Shown: one piece after another, positions 43,570 through 51,806 of the stretch
Numbering within the stretch: position 1 is the stretch's first letter
How the letters are laid out: every line of letters begins with the position of its first letter
The notes under the pieces: generated by a model
The model's database searches: none
Seen by the model: the letters and a program-made list of their open reading frames with translations, nothing else
Told to the model about the DNA's origin: nothing
Position numbers and translations under genes: made by a program
Source: JABMNT01 sp048262655
GTDB lineage: Bacteria; Pseudomonadota; Alphaproteobacteria; Rhodospirillales; Casp-alpha2
Assembly (NCBI GenBank): GCA_048262655.1
Contig: JBLXEY010000003.1
Location: 310,001 to 374,000, forward strand
Direction of reading: 5' to 3'
DNA: 64,000 nt

Positions 43570-44526
43570 ATGAAAATAGTATCAAAAATTATGCTTTCGG
43601 CTCTACTTTTGATGTCTTCCAATGGTCTTATCAGTGCAGCGCTAGCCTATCCTGACAAACCGGTAAAATTAACAGTTGGATTTGGCCCGGGCGGACCGTC
43701 TGGAATAGCCGCGCGATTTATGCAGAAACGATTTGCCGCCGTCACTGGTCAAGACCTTAACATCATTAACAAACCTGGTGCAGGGGGCGCAAAGGCTTGG
43801 TCACAAATAAACAAAGACTCAAAAGATGGCTATGAACTGACTCTTTTGAATTTTCCTCATACCGTCTTGCAACCGATAGCGCGAGGTAAGAACGCAGGCT
43901 ACACCTACGATGACATTCAACCCGTCCTCTACTATACATCGGTTCCACAAGTGCTGGCAGTGCGCAGTGAAAGTCCGTTTAAAACGTTCGCCGATATCCT
44001 AAAGGCCATAAAGGAGAACCCCGGCAAGATAACAATCGCCGGGACTGGGATTGGAGGTTCCAATCATTCGGCATTTTACAAGTTCAATACCGCCGCTGGC
44101 GTTGACTCTGCATATGTGCCGTTCAAAGATACGTCTTCGACCATCGCCGGTTTGAAAAGCGGGGCGACTGATGCTGCGTGGACCTTCACCACACAGGGTG
44201 TAAAGGACGGTGACAGCATCCGAATGCTGGCCATTGCGTCGGAAAAACGCCTACCCCTATTTCCTGATCTCCCCACATTGACGGAACTTGGGTATCCTGT
44301 TGTTGATATGGCTTGGTGGGCCATTGGTGTTCCCCCGGGAACGCCAAAGGAAATTCGCCAGCAAGTTTCCGACACATTTGCCAAAGTCGTTAGCGACGCA
44401 AGTGTTGTTGCAGATATGGATAAAGGTGGTTATTTGCCCCTAACGATCGCTTTTCCTGCCAGTGAAGAATTCAAAATGAAACTTGGTGCGGATTATGGTG
44501 CTGTTGGCAAGGCGCTGGTCAAATAA
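43570..44526 (+). CDS. Tripartite tricarboxylate transporter substrate-binding protein (TctC family)
   Basis: This 318-residue periplasmic protein has a signal peptide (MLSALLLMSSNGLISAALA) followed by YPDKPVKLTVGFGPGGPSG, the typical TctC/Bug start. Later segments NIINKPGAGGAKAW, PGKITIAGTGIGGSNHSAFY, AGLKSGATDAAWTF and DMAWWAIGVPPGTPKEIRQ are those of Bug-type binding proteins. It captures an organic acid for TctAB. AAGGAG precedes the ATG. A stable hairpin separates it from tctA, which probably lets the binding protein be made in excess. The ligand cannot be deduced. Confidence 0.93.
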   Translation: MKIVSKIMLSALLLMSSNGLISAALAYPDKPVKLTVGFGPGGPSGIAARFMQKRFAAVTGQDLNIINKPGAGGAKAWSQINKDSKDGYELTLLNFPHTVLQPIARGKNAGYTYDDIQPVLYYTSVPQVLAVRSESPFKTFADILKAIKENPGKITIAGTGIGGSNHSAFYKFNTAAGVDSAYVPFKDTSSTIAGLKSGATDAAWTFTTQGVKDGDSIRMLAIASEKRLPLFPDLPTLTELGYPVVDMAWWAIGVPPGTPKEIRQQVSDTFAKVVSDASVVADMDKGGYLPLTIAFPASEEFKMKLGADYGAVGKALVK

Positions 44527-44539
44527 GCTCTTAGGGTGA

Positions 44540-44567
44540 AGGGCCTAACGCTGGTGCGTTAGGCCCT
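44540..44567 (+). terminator. Stem-loop between tctC and tctA, probable partial terminator
   Basis: AGGGCCTAACG (44540-44550) pairs perfectly with CGTTAGGCCCT (44557-44567) around a six-base loop. Only a short mixed stretch with few T follows, so it is likely a partial terminator or 3'-end stabiliser that raises tctC mRNA over tctA. Confidence 0.6.
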
Positions 44568-44580
44568 CTGATTATTCAAT

Positions 44581-46092
44581 ATGGATTTTTTAACCCACGC
44601 AGGTTCGGCGCTAACCCCGCTGATCATGATCGTTGCAGTTGCCGGATTGGTTATTGGGATTTTGCTGGGCGCACTGCCCGGTCTAAGCTCAACGTTTTCT
44701 TGTGCCGTTATGTTGCCTGTCACTTTTTCAATGGAACCTGTGACCGGCCTTATCTTCCTGGGAACCGTATACATGGGTTCGACCTATGGGGGATCATTCG
44801 CGGCGATCCTTATCAACACGCCCGGTACGCCACAATCGATAACGACGACCTATGATGGTTTTCCCATGGCCAAACGGGGAGAAGGCGGCCTTGCGCTATC
44901 CATTGCCTGTCTGTCGTCTGTCATAGGCGGCATCTTTGGGATTGTAGTTTTTGTCTGGCTGGCCCCGCCATTAGCGAATTTCGCTTTGTTATTCGGTCCA
45001 GCGGAGTATTTCTGGCTTGCTCTGTTTGGGCTCACCATCATCGCGTCCCTGAGTAAGGGAAACCTGATTAAAGGAATGTTGAGCGGGTTTCTGGGACTGG
45101 CGTTATCACAAATCGGCGTATCGATCGTCAGTGGTGATATGCGTTTTACCTATGAGAGTACTGCGTTAATTGGGGGCATCCCAATCATACCCGCAACGAT
45201 TGGGTTGCTTTGTATGCCCGTCGCAATTGACCTGATCGCCGATGCGGATGACCATCTTGCGGTCCCTTTGAACGCACGGCAGTCGAAGTTTTTGACCGCT
45301 GTCCGGGCGGTCCTAAAAAGAAAAACCAACGTCGTGCGAAGTTGCATCACGGGAACTGTGATCGGAATCATTCCTGCTGCAGGTGGTGCAATTGCCAGCC
45401 TTGTCGCCTATGCAGCCGCGAAACAAAGAGCTGAACCAGAGGACCATTTTGGTGAAGGTGATCCTGGTGGCATTATCGCCTCGGAAACAGCGAACAATGC
45501 TACCGTTGGAAGTGGTCTAATACCGACATTTGTTTTGGGTATTCCCGGAACACCTCCTGACGCGGTCATTCTGGGTGCGATGATGGTGCACGGTGTTCAA
45601 CTGGGGCCAAAGTTATTCACCGAACATAGTGACATTGTTTATACCTTTGTGTCCGGCATGTTAATTGGTACGCTTTTGATGTTGCCAATCGGTTTGTTCT
45701 TAGGCCGCTACATCTATATGGCCGTTGTGAAAATGCCAAAAACCTATCTGGTTCCGATGGTGGTTTTAATGCTGATTATAGGTGCCTTCGCAATCCAAAA
45801 TAGTTATGACGATATTTGGATTATGTTTGTACTTGGTCTTCTTGCCTGGACACTTGGTCGTTTCGGTTTCCCCGCAGCACCAATTGTCCTGGGTTTGTTA
45901 TTGGGGCCGATTGCCGAGCAGGGGTTTGCTCAAGCCTTGATTATTGGGCGGGCAAAAGGAGAAGTTATTGAGACATTCTTCGGTGGCGGCGTGTCGCTAC
46001 TCCTGATCGCGTGCATTTTGGCATCCATCTTGCTCCCTTATTTTTTACGGCGTTATTCCCTCTTTCGAATTGGACAAAATTCCCATGTCTGA
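44581..46092 (+). CDS. Tripartite tricarboxylate transporter large membrane subunit (TctA family)
   Basis: This 503-residue protein has about twelve hydrophobic segments and the TctA hallmarks GILLGALPGLSSTFSCAVML near residue 25, GTVYMGSTYGGSFAAILINT with PGTPQSI, GNLIKGMLSGFLGLALSQIG and the second conserved repeat GIIPAAGGAIASLVAYAAAK with GVPGTPPDAVILGAMM-like VLGIPGTPPDAV. It is the transport channel of the TTT system. It follows tctC by 54 bases containing a hairpin and overlaps the small subunit gene by eight bases. Confidence 0.94.
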   Translation: MDFLTHAGSALTPLIMIVAVAGLVIGILLGALPGLSSTFSCAVMLPVTFSMEPVTGLIFLGTVYMGSTYGGSFAAILINTPGTPQSITTTYDGFPMAKRGEGGLALSIACLSSVIGGIFGIVVFVWLAPPLANFALLFGPAEYFWLALFGLTIIASLSKGNLIKGMLSGFLGLALSQIGVSIVSGDMRFTYESTALIGGIPIIPATIGLLCMPVAIDLIADADDHLAVPLNARQSKFLTAVRAVLKRKTNVVRSCITGTVIGIIPAAGGAIASLVAYAAAKQRAEPEDHFGEGDPGGIIASETANNATVGSGLIPTFVLGIPGTPPDAVILGAMMVHGVQLGPKLFTEHSDIVYTFVSGMLIGTLLMLPIGLFLGRYIYMAVVKMPKTYLVPMVVLMLIIGAFAIQNSYDDIWIMFVLGLLAWTLGRFGFPAAPIVLGLLLGPIAEQGFAQALIIGRAKGEVIETFFGGGVSLLLIACILASILLPYFLRRYSLFRIGQNSHV

Positions 46093-46564
46093 AAAGATTA
46101 TCGCCGTAACTTCAGATAAAGTGACCAATATGGGGGCCAGTCTGGTTTTTTCTGGACTGGGGTTATACTTGATCATCGCATCGCAGGAGTTCGAGGATGC
46201 CGGTCGCTCGACCCCGATTTTTATTGGGGTCGGTTTGATTGTGTTGTCAGTGCTCCTTGTTCTCTCCAGTCGTTTCACTAAAAATCCTTCTCGCCCCGCT
46301 CATGCTGCGAAGGGATCGCAATGGCGCCGCAGTTTGTTTGTTCTTCTAATGGGGGCCTGGATTCTTTTTATACCGTATTTTGGATTTTTGGTGTCGGGCG
46401 CCATCATGTTCGCACTTGTTGCGGCGTCGGTTCCGAAGGCAAAAAGATGGAGCCGGACAGGGCTCGGTCTCCATGCGGTGGCCGGAGCAATCACGACGTT
46501 TTGTTTTTGGTTTCTGCTTACCCACCTTCTTAATACGCCTTTGCCAAAGCCAATACTCTTTTAA
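46085..46564 (+). CDS. Tripartite tricarboxylate transporter small membrane subunit (TctB family)
   Basis: This 159-residue membrane protein has about four hydrophobic segments (LVFSGLGLYLIIASQEF, IFIGVGLIVLSVLLVLSS, SLFVLLMGAWILFIPYFG, and a C-terminal GAITTFCFWFLLTHLLN), with the TctB layout. I start at ATG 46085, overlapping the tctA stop by eight bases; an in-frame TTG lies five codons earlier. The gene order C-A-B differs from the more usual C-B-A. It is the end of the transporter operon. Confidence 0.85.
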   Translation: MSEKIIAVTSDKVTNMGASLVFSGLGLYLIIASQEFEDAGRSTPIFIGVGLIVLSVLLVLSSRFTKNPSRPAHAAKGSQWRRSLFVLLMGAWILFIPYFGFLVSGAIMFALVAASVPKAKRWSRTGLGLHAVAGAITTFCFWFLLTHLLNTPLPKPILF

Positions 46565-46780
46565 AAGCCGTTTAACCACAGAACCAAGGTCATACCCCTC
46601 GGTAGGTGCTGGGAAATTCTGGAAGTCATATCGTTTAACGCTATGATGATAGAGAATTTGTGAACACGGGATACGTCGTGTCTTAGACCGTTGTAAGCGT
46701 AAGTCACCTCGGGTTGCACAGGGTTTAAAGCGACCGTTTATCATTGATCCTATAATTGCTTAACGATTGAGGACTTCAGA

Positions 46781-47494
46781 ATGACGCCATTAACAATTTC
46801 TACCCGACTTTTGAGCGAAGCTGTCTGGCAACGGATATTTGAGGCGTCAGCCCCGCGTCTGGAGGCGAACAGAGATATCTTTTATAAGTCTATCGGCGAG
46901 CTTGAGGGTCTAAGACAAACAGCCGATTATAATACAGGTTCCATTACCACTGCGTCAGCATGGGTCCTCTATTCCTTGGCTTTTTACTTCCAGCCGCGAA
47001 CGGTGCTGGAGATCGGAACATTTATCGGGCGAAGCACGCTTTCAATGGCGATGGGTATGGATCACGCGGGCACAAACGACGGCACGATCCATACCTGTGA
47101 CTTAAGCAATGACATTGAACTGCCAGACATCACCCGGACAAAAATCGTTCAATATCCGATGCAGTCTTCCACCGATATGCTGCAAACCTTGACGGCTCTA
47201 ACAGAGCAAGCTGCCCAATTCGACATGGCCCACATAGACGGACGATTGCAGGCATCGGACCACGCGCTTCTCGATAAGCTCCGGTCTCCGGATATGATTA
47301 TCGCTCTCGACGACTATGAAGGTCTGGAGAAAGGGGTCGCCAACCACATGAATATGAAAGCGGCAGGCATCTTAGAACACTATCTTTTTGTCTATCCGGC
47401 ATCCGAAGGATTACTGCAAAAGTTTGGATTTAAAGATCATTCAACGACGGGGCTGTTGCTTCCCAAAACACTGATTCAATTTACATCGCAATAG
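46781..47494 (+). CDS. Class I SAM-dependent methyltransferase (Methyltransf_24-like)
   Basis: This 237-residue cytosolic protein has the SAM-binding motif VLEIGTFIGRSTLSMAMG near residue 75 and a second acidic strand THTCDLSNDIEL-like (IHTCDLSNDIELP), followed by AQFDMAHIDGRLQASDHALL, where the DMAHIDG strand fits motif IV. This pattern belongs to O-methyltransferases acting on sugars or small molecules (Methyltransf_24 type). It is alone: 216 bases follow tctB and it converges on the chemoreceptor gene. The substrate is unknown. Confidence 0.78.
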   Translation: MTPLTISTRLLSEAVWQRIFEASAPRLEANRDIFYKSIGELEGLRQTADYNTGSITTASAWVLYSLAFYFQPRTVLEIGTFIGRSTLSMAMGMDHAGTNDGTIHTCDLSNDIELPDITRTKIVQYPMQSSTDMLQTLTALTEQAAQFDMAHIDGRLQASDHALLDKLRSPDMIIALDDYEGLEKGVANHMNMKAAGILEHYLFVYPASEGLLQKFGFKDHSTTGLLLPKTLIQFTSQ

Positions 47495-47657
47495 GGGACG
47501 TGCGTTGGCTTCGGGCCATGTGCGGATGGATATCTTCGCGTTTGTGTTTTAACGGTTTGCGATGAAAAACCTGGGTCCGGCTACCTCATTGACGTTATGC
47601 GACAACTAGCCAGCGGCCGTATGAGGTTCAAAGAGGACTGTATTCTATAAACAGGTG

Positions 47658-47689
47658 CTCCCCGGCATACGTTTACATATGCCGGGGAG
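47658..47689. terminator. Strong stem-loop between methyltransferase and chemoreceptor genes
   Basis: CTCCCCGGCATA (47658-47669) and TATGCCGGGGAG (47678-47689) form a perfect 12-base-pair stem with an eight-base loop. It sits 20 bases past the chemoreceptor stop on the minus strand. Neither side has a proper T run, so it may terminate in both directions with help or protect the mRNA end. Confidence 0.6.
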
Positions 47690-47708
47690 GATTAAAGGAG
47701 ACTGAAAA

Positions 47709-49394
47709 TTAAAGCGCTTTAACGCTGTCGAGGAAGGTCCTGATTTCCGTCTTCAAGCCATCATTATTGACGCCAAGCTCGTCGACGACACTGGTTTGGC
47801 TATTCGCGAGATTTCCGGTTTCGTCCGCCGCAGTCGCAACAGACTGGACAACACGTGCAACCTCTGACGCACCCAAAGCCGCTTCTTCAACGTTGCGGGC
47901 AATTTCACTGGTTGCCGCACCTTGTTCTTCAACCGCAGCTGCAACAGCGGCGGTAAGTTCGTCAATCTTGCGGATGGTTTTCCCGATATCGAGAACCGCT
48001 TCTGCCGCGGCTCCGGTCTCATTCTGGATTTCATCAATTTTTTGGCTGATTTCTTCCGTCGCTTTACCGGTTTGAGTAGCCAGGTTCTTAACTTCGCTGG
48101 CGACAACGGCAAATCCTTTGCCGGCTTCACCCGCGCGCGCTGACTCGATCGTTGCGTTAAGAGCCAACAAGTTCGTCTGCTCGGCAATGTCACTAATGAT
48201 CTGGATAACCTGTCCAATACTCTCGGCCGCTTCGTTGAGCGCAATAACGCGCGTGTTGGTGGTCTCAATCTGGGTAACGGCTGCCTGGGAGACTTCCGAC
48301 GTCAGGGTCATTTGATGAGAGATTTCGGTGATGGACGCGGTCAACTCCGTCGTTGCAGATGCGACGGTTTGAATGTTTCCACTTGTCTCTTCAATTGCTG
48401 TAGACGCGCTTTGAGATAACGTACCGGTCTCAGACGCATTGCTGGCCATTGTCCCGGCTGAGGCAGCAACATTGGTGACAGAATCCGTGACCACAGCCAG
48501 ACCGCTTTGCATTTTCCCGTCAAAATCTTGCGTCAGATAGTTCATTTTCTCGTGTCTCAGGCGCTCAGTCTCTTGTTTTTCAGCTTCTTTTGCCTGCATC
48601 TCCCGCTGTTCAATCGCGTTCTTCTTAAAGACCTCCACGGCAGCGGCCATGCCACCGATTTCATCTTTCCGCTCAATGCCGCCGATTTCAACTTCCAGAT
48701 TGCCCTCAGCCAAATCACCCATGGTATGGGTCATGCGGCCAATGGGGCCGGCAATAATGCGCGTAAGCGTCAAGCCGGCGATGACAGCAATCAGAATAAG
48801 AATGACGATCGAGATGATGATAGACACAGTAAATTCTGTAAACGCGGCATCTTTTTTCTGTGTTGTTTGCTCTGTAATTTCAGCGACACGTTGCTTGAGT
48901 TGGGCAGCAACCGCATTAAATTGCGCGAGGACCGCTCGGGGTTCACCCGTCACTTCAATGGCGCGTGCCTGGTTGACGGTAAGATAATTCCGCATCAGGT
49001 CAATCTGCTGCGTCGCATACTGGTTTGTCCATTGGACAAAATATGTGTCTAATTCGGCAACCAAAGCGCTGATTTCCGCATTGTTGGCCGATAACGCCTT
49101 GAGATCTTCAAAAAGAGCCGCTGTCCTTGGCTTCAAGTCATTATATTGCTTAAGGCCTGTTCGATCCCCCGTCAGCAAGTAGTATAGAAGCCCCTGGCGT
49201 TGTTCGGCGAAGGAGGCCTCATAGGAAATATAGGTTTCGCCCAAATGCTGGGCATCGCGGCTTTCTTGGTCCGAGGACTTAATGGCATTGATTTCATAAA
49301 AGGACACGGCAGACATCAGAATCGCAACGGCGATAATGACAGAGAAAACCAGCGTCAACTTTTTTGCGATTGTCATGTTATTTAAAAATTGCAT
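47709..49394 (-). CDS. Methyl-accepting chemotaxis protein
   Basis: This 561-residue chemoreceptor has membrane helices at about 12-32 and 190-210. A helical periplasmic domain of the four-helix-bundle type lies between them. HAMP follows (about 211-265, with RMTHTMGDLAEGNLEVEIGG), then the signalling domain with the hairpin tip AEQTNLLALNATIESARAGE and GKGFAVVASEVKNLATQT near residue 415. No C-terminal CheB/CheR pentapeptide is evident. The upstream gene on the same strand encodes a secreted Cache-like protein 29 bases away, which may be its ligand-binding partner. Confidence 0.93.
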   Translation of the reverse strand: MQFLNNMTIAKKLTLVFSVIIAVAILMSAVSFYEINAIKSSDQESRDAQHLGETYISYEASFAEQRQGLLYYLLTGDRTGLKQYNDLKPRTAALFEDLKALSANNAEISALVAELDTYFVQWTNQYATQQIDLMRNYLTVNQARAIEVTGEPRAVLAQFNAVAAQLKQRVAEITEQTTQKKDAAFTEFTVSIIISIVILILIAVIAGLTLTRIIAGPIGRMTHTMGDLAEGNLEVEIGGIERKDEIGGMAAAVEVFKKNAIEQREMQAKEAEKQETERLRHEKMNYLTQDFDGKMQSGLAVVTDSVTNVAASAGTMASNASETGTLSQSASTAIEETSGNIQTVASATTELTASITEISHQMTLTSEVSQAAVTQIETTNTRVIALNEAAESIGQVIQIISDIAEQTNLLALNATIESARAGEAGKGFAVVASEVKNLATQTGKATEEISQKIDEIQNETGAAAEAVLDIGKTIRKIDELTAAVAAAVEEQGAATSEIARNVEEAALGASEVARVVQSVATAADETGNLANSQTSVVDELGVNNDGLKTEIRTFLDSVKAL

Positions 49395-49423
49395 CGCTTA
49401 GATCCTATAGCTAATTTGTATTT

Positions 49424-50035
49424 TTATTGTGCGCGGCGGCGGGCGAGTTCGGTCAGGTTGTACTCAACCGTAACCGCCCCAATTGGAACGTCACCATTCC
49501 CAGATACGGTAAGGTTCACCTGCACACGCCATGTTTTCGTTGCGTCATGCAGTTCCGGCTCGTCAATAAACACGACGTTATGCCCCTGTGGGAAGGTTTT
49601 CTGGAACTTGGCTTCATCGCCTTGCCACATGTCAGAAGTGATTCCGCTTTGACCAACATTAAGGCCGTTCGCATCCATGACAAAAATTTCGGTGAACAAT
49701 CCGGCTGACGCGGCCTGAATTTGAGTCAAATAGTTCGAAAGGGGGCTGCTTAGGATCGCCGCGATCAAGGGCTGATCAGCACTTTTCCGCTCAGCACGCC
49801 ACTGTTTGTCCAAGGCGTCAACTTCCGATTGGGGAAGAGAGGCATAGCGCTTGTTTTGGGCAACGACAGACATCCCAACAACCGGGCTTTGCAACCAGTC
49901 ACGAATTTCTTTAATCGCAGCGTCATCAATAATATCAACGGATGGAGACGCGGATTGTGCAAGCACTGGTGATGCAAAAACGCATAAACCAATAACAAAC
50001 AAGGAGAATATTTTTCTAAAGCATGTTTCTCTCAT
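49424..50035 (-). CDS. Secreted PDC/Cache-like sensor-domain protein
   Basis: This 203-residue protein has a signal peptide (FSLFVIGLCVFASPVLAQ) and no other membrane segment. The mature part resembles a single PDC/Cache ligand domain: a long helix DDAAIKEIRDWLQSPVVGM, then AGLFTEIFVMDANGLNVGQS, the core strand of PDC domains, DMWQGDEAKFQ and a final DVPIGAVTVEYNLTEL. Normally such domains are built into chemoreceptors or kinases; here it is free in the periplasm and encoded just ahead of a chemoreceptor. I infer it senses a small molecule and docks to that receptor. Confidence 0.72.
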   Translation of the reverse strand: MRETCFRKIFSLFVIGLCVFASPVLAQSASPSVDIIDDAAIKEIRDWLQSPVVGMSVVAQNKRYASLPQSEVDALDKQWRAERKSADQPLIAAILSSPLSNYLTQIQAASAGLFTEIFVMDANGLNVGQSGITSDMWQGDEAKFQKTFPQGHNVVFIDEPELHDATKTWRVQVNLTVSGNGDVPIGAVTVEYNLTELARRRAQ

Positions 50036-50282
50036 GTGGGTGGCCTTTCTTATAAAATTTTCTTAATTTGCAGTCATTACCAGAGTCTAGGCGGTAAAGC
50101 TGTTAGGTGAGCCGTCGGGTTCCTGCATGTACCTAAAAAAAGTGTGATTAGTATGGTATGCAGTGTTAGTATGAATTAAAACGATTATGAATACCAGTTT
50201 AATCTTTTCTGCCAGTTCGAGTATCCATCGGCGCCGACAAGAGGATGGCGATGGGATTAAGAGTTAAAGAGCGGCGCTGCAT

Positions 50283-50948
50283 CTAAATCCCCAAAAAGGG
50301 TTGGGCAACCCGCGCGGCAATACTTTGAAACTTCAATGGTGCATCGGTAATCGCTAGGCAAATGCAATCTGCCCCTTCAGCTGCATGAGGTTGATGCTTG
50401 AGATCATCATTCGCCTCTTGAAAATCACCTCGACGATAGTGTCCTGTCTCATCAGAAAAGGCGCCAGACATAACCAATGTGAGTTCCAAACCGCCATGCG
50501 AGTGTTCTGGAACGGGCCGCCCTGCTGGAATTGATAGCAAGCGGGCGCTGGTGCCTTCTTCACGTAACGGAATTAACAGCTGCGACGCACCAAACCCGAG
50601 TCGTCGCCAGGGTAAGCGATCCACATCGCCCCCAACATAACTTCGCAGTGGTTCGGGTATCACAGGTGGGCGAACAAGGGTAATTTCCTGCTGAGGCGAG
50701 GACTGTATTTCCTGGGTGCCCTGATTGATACGATCCAGGATTTGGTCAAAAGCATCATCCTGGGTCGATACAGGCGCAACATCATTTAGGAAACTTCCGC
50801 CCACGGCCTCGATCTGAGAAACGTGATGTCGACAGGCAGGGCAAAGCGCGAGATGGGTTGCAATCGCCAAAGACCACCCTTCGCCAAGGTTCCCTGTTGC
50901 ATAATCAAACAGCAATTCATCGCTGGGATGGTGTAATATGGGTTTCAT
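50283..50948 (-). CDS. chrR: Anti-sigma factor ChrR, zinc-binding with cupin domain
   Basis: This 221-residue protein is the ChrR-type anti-sigma of RpoE. The N-terminal anti-sigma domain has HHPSDELLFDYATG and HLALCPACRHHV, giving zinc ligands His7, His32, Cys36 and Cys39, spaced as in Rhodobacter ChrR. The C-terminal cupin-like domain has PEHSHGGLELTLVMSG, with the HxHxxxE metal triad, and HQPHA as the later ligand. In Rhodobacter, ChrR releases RpoE when singlet oxygen or organic peroxide is present. Its start overlaps the rpoE stop by four bases (ATGA), as expected. Confidence 0.93.
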   Translation of the reverse strand: MKPILHHPSDELLFDYATGNLGEGWSLAIATHLALCPACRHHVSQIEAVGGSFLNDVAPVSTQDDAFDQILDRINQGTQEIQSSPQQEITLVRPPVIPEPLRSYVGGDVDRLPWRRLGFGASQLLIPLREEGTSARLLSIPAGRPVPEHSHGGLELTLVMSGAFSDETGHYRRGDFQEANDDLKHQPHAAEGADCICLAITDAPLKFQSIAARVAQPFLGI

Positions 50949-51595
50949 GGTGTTTCTCCAATATCCGAACGAAGGCGTTTCAAAGCCAATCGAATACGTG
51001 ATTTTACGGTGCCGAGCGGGACATCAAGGGCTGCGGCGACTTCTGGATGGGTTTTTTCTTCAAAAAAGGCGAGCCTCAAAACGTCCTGTTGCTCTTCAGG
51101 CAAGGCGGATATCACGCTTCGAAGTTTTGTGGCATCCTGCATTTCAGAAATTTTGGTGATTACGTCTTTTTCGGGTTCAGGCAGAAACGTCGGATCATTC
51201 ACATCCGGTTCAGGTCGACTGGCTTTCCGCAAATGATCAATTCTTAAATTACGGGCAATCGTGAAAATCCAAGTCGATGCAGATGCCTTGTAGGGGTCAA
51301 ATTGCCCCGCTTTTCGCCAAACGTTGACAAAGGTTTCCTGGACAATTTCTTCCGCAAGGCTTGAATCTGTAGGTTGCCCTATCATAAAGGCTTTGACGCG
51401 AGGCCCAAAATGATCGAACAGTTGCCTGAACGCTACCCGGTCTTGATCACCTGCAACCGCTAAAATCAAAGACGATAGATCCTCACTTTTAACTGATTTC
51501 CGGGGCGGGGCTTTTGGGGTCAATGCCTGGCTCCGCACCAATTGAGTCCTCGACGAACGAACATCTCCATCGGGCAAAGCATACTCTTGCCCCAT
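50945..51595 (-). CDS. rpoE: ECF RNA polymerase sigma factor RpoE, singlet-oxygen type
   Basis: The conserved part has sigma region 2 (FRQLFDHFGPRVKAFMIG, LAEEIVQETFVNVWRKAGQF, STWIFTIARNLRIDHLRK) and region 4 (LPEEQQDVLRLAFFEEKTHP, DVPLGTVKSRIRLALKRL). It pairs with ChrR. The frame is open to 51790, but a good RpoE-type promoter lies at 51658-51686, so starts at 51790 or 51652 would be in front of or at the transcript start. I therefore use ATG 51595 (216 residues), which still leaves about 37 extra residues before region 2; no clear ribosome site is seen, so the exact start is unsure. Confidence 0.88.
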   Translation of the reverse strand: MGQEYALPDGDVRSSRTQLVRSQALTPKAPPRKSVKSEDLSSLILAVAGDQDRVAFRQLFDHFGPRVKAFMIGQPTDSSLAEEIVQETFVNVWRKAGQFDPYKASASTWIFTIARNLRIDHLRKASRPEPDVNDPTFLPEPEKDVITKISEMQDATKLRSVISALPEEQQDVLRLAFFEEKTHPEVAAALDVPLGTVKSRIRLALKRLRSDIGETP

Positions 51596-51657
51596 TTTGT
51601 GATAAAATGGCTTCGCGAAGTCATCTTTAGAAACTGAAATATCGACGTCCATACCTG

Positions 51658-51686
51658 TAATACGGGACAATACAAAAAGTGGATCA
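51658..51686 (-). promoter_or_regulatory. RpoE-type promoter of rpoE-chrR (autoregulatory)
   Basis: On the minus strand TGATCC (51686-51681), exactly 18 bases, then TATTA (51662-51658). This has the form of the TGATC-N18-TA promoter known for Rhodobacter RpoE. It lies 63 bases upstream of the chosen rpoE start and implies positive autoregulation. Confidence 0.72.
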
Positions 51687-51715
51687 CTGACGGGGCAAAG
51701 ATTTTTATGCGCAAG

Positions 51716-51744
51716 TGATCCAACTTTAGCTCCTAAGCGTATCT
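51716..51744 (+). promoter_or_regulatory. RpoE-type promoter of the FAD-DUF1365-CFA operon
   Basis: On the plus strand TGATCC (51716-51721), exactly 18 bases, then TATCT (51740-51744), 63 bases before the TTG start of the FAD oxidoreductase. It is back to back with the rpoE promoter, so sigma activation would fire both directions from one 90-base region. Confidence 0.72.
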
Positions 51745-51806
51745 CATAATACGGACCGCGATTGTAACAACCGTCGCACAAAAAAAGCAAAAGGGAGAGT
51801 CCATTC

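Noticed and set aside
46746..46775. TGATCC before the methyltransferase at 46781 as a fourth RpoE-type promoter
   Set aside because: Eighteen bases after TGATCC the sequence is GAGGA rather than a TA-containing -10, so it fails the pattern shared by the three accepted sites.
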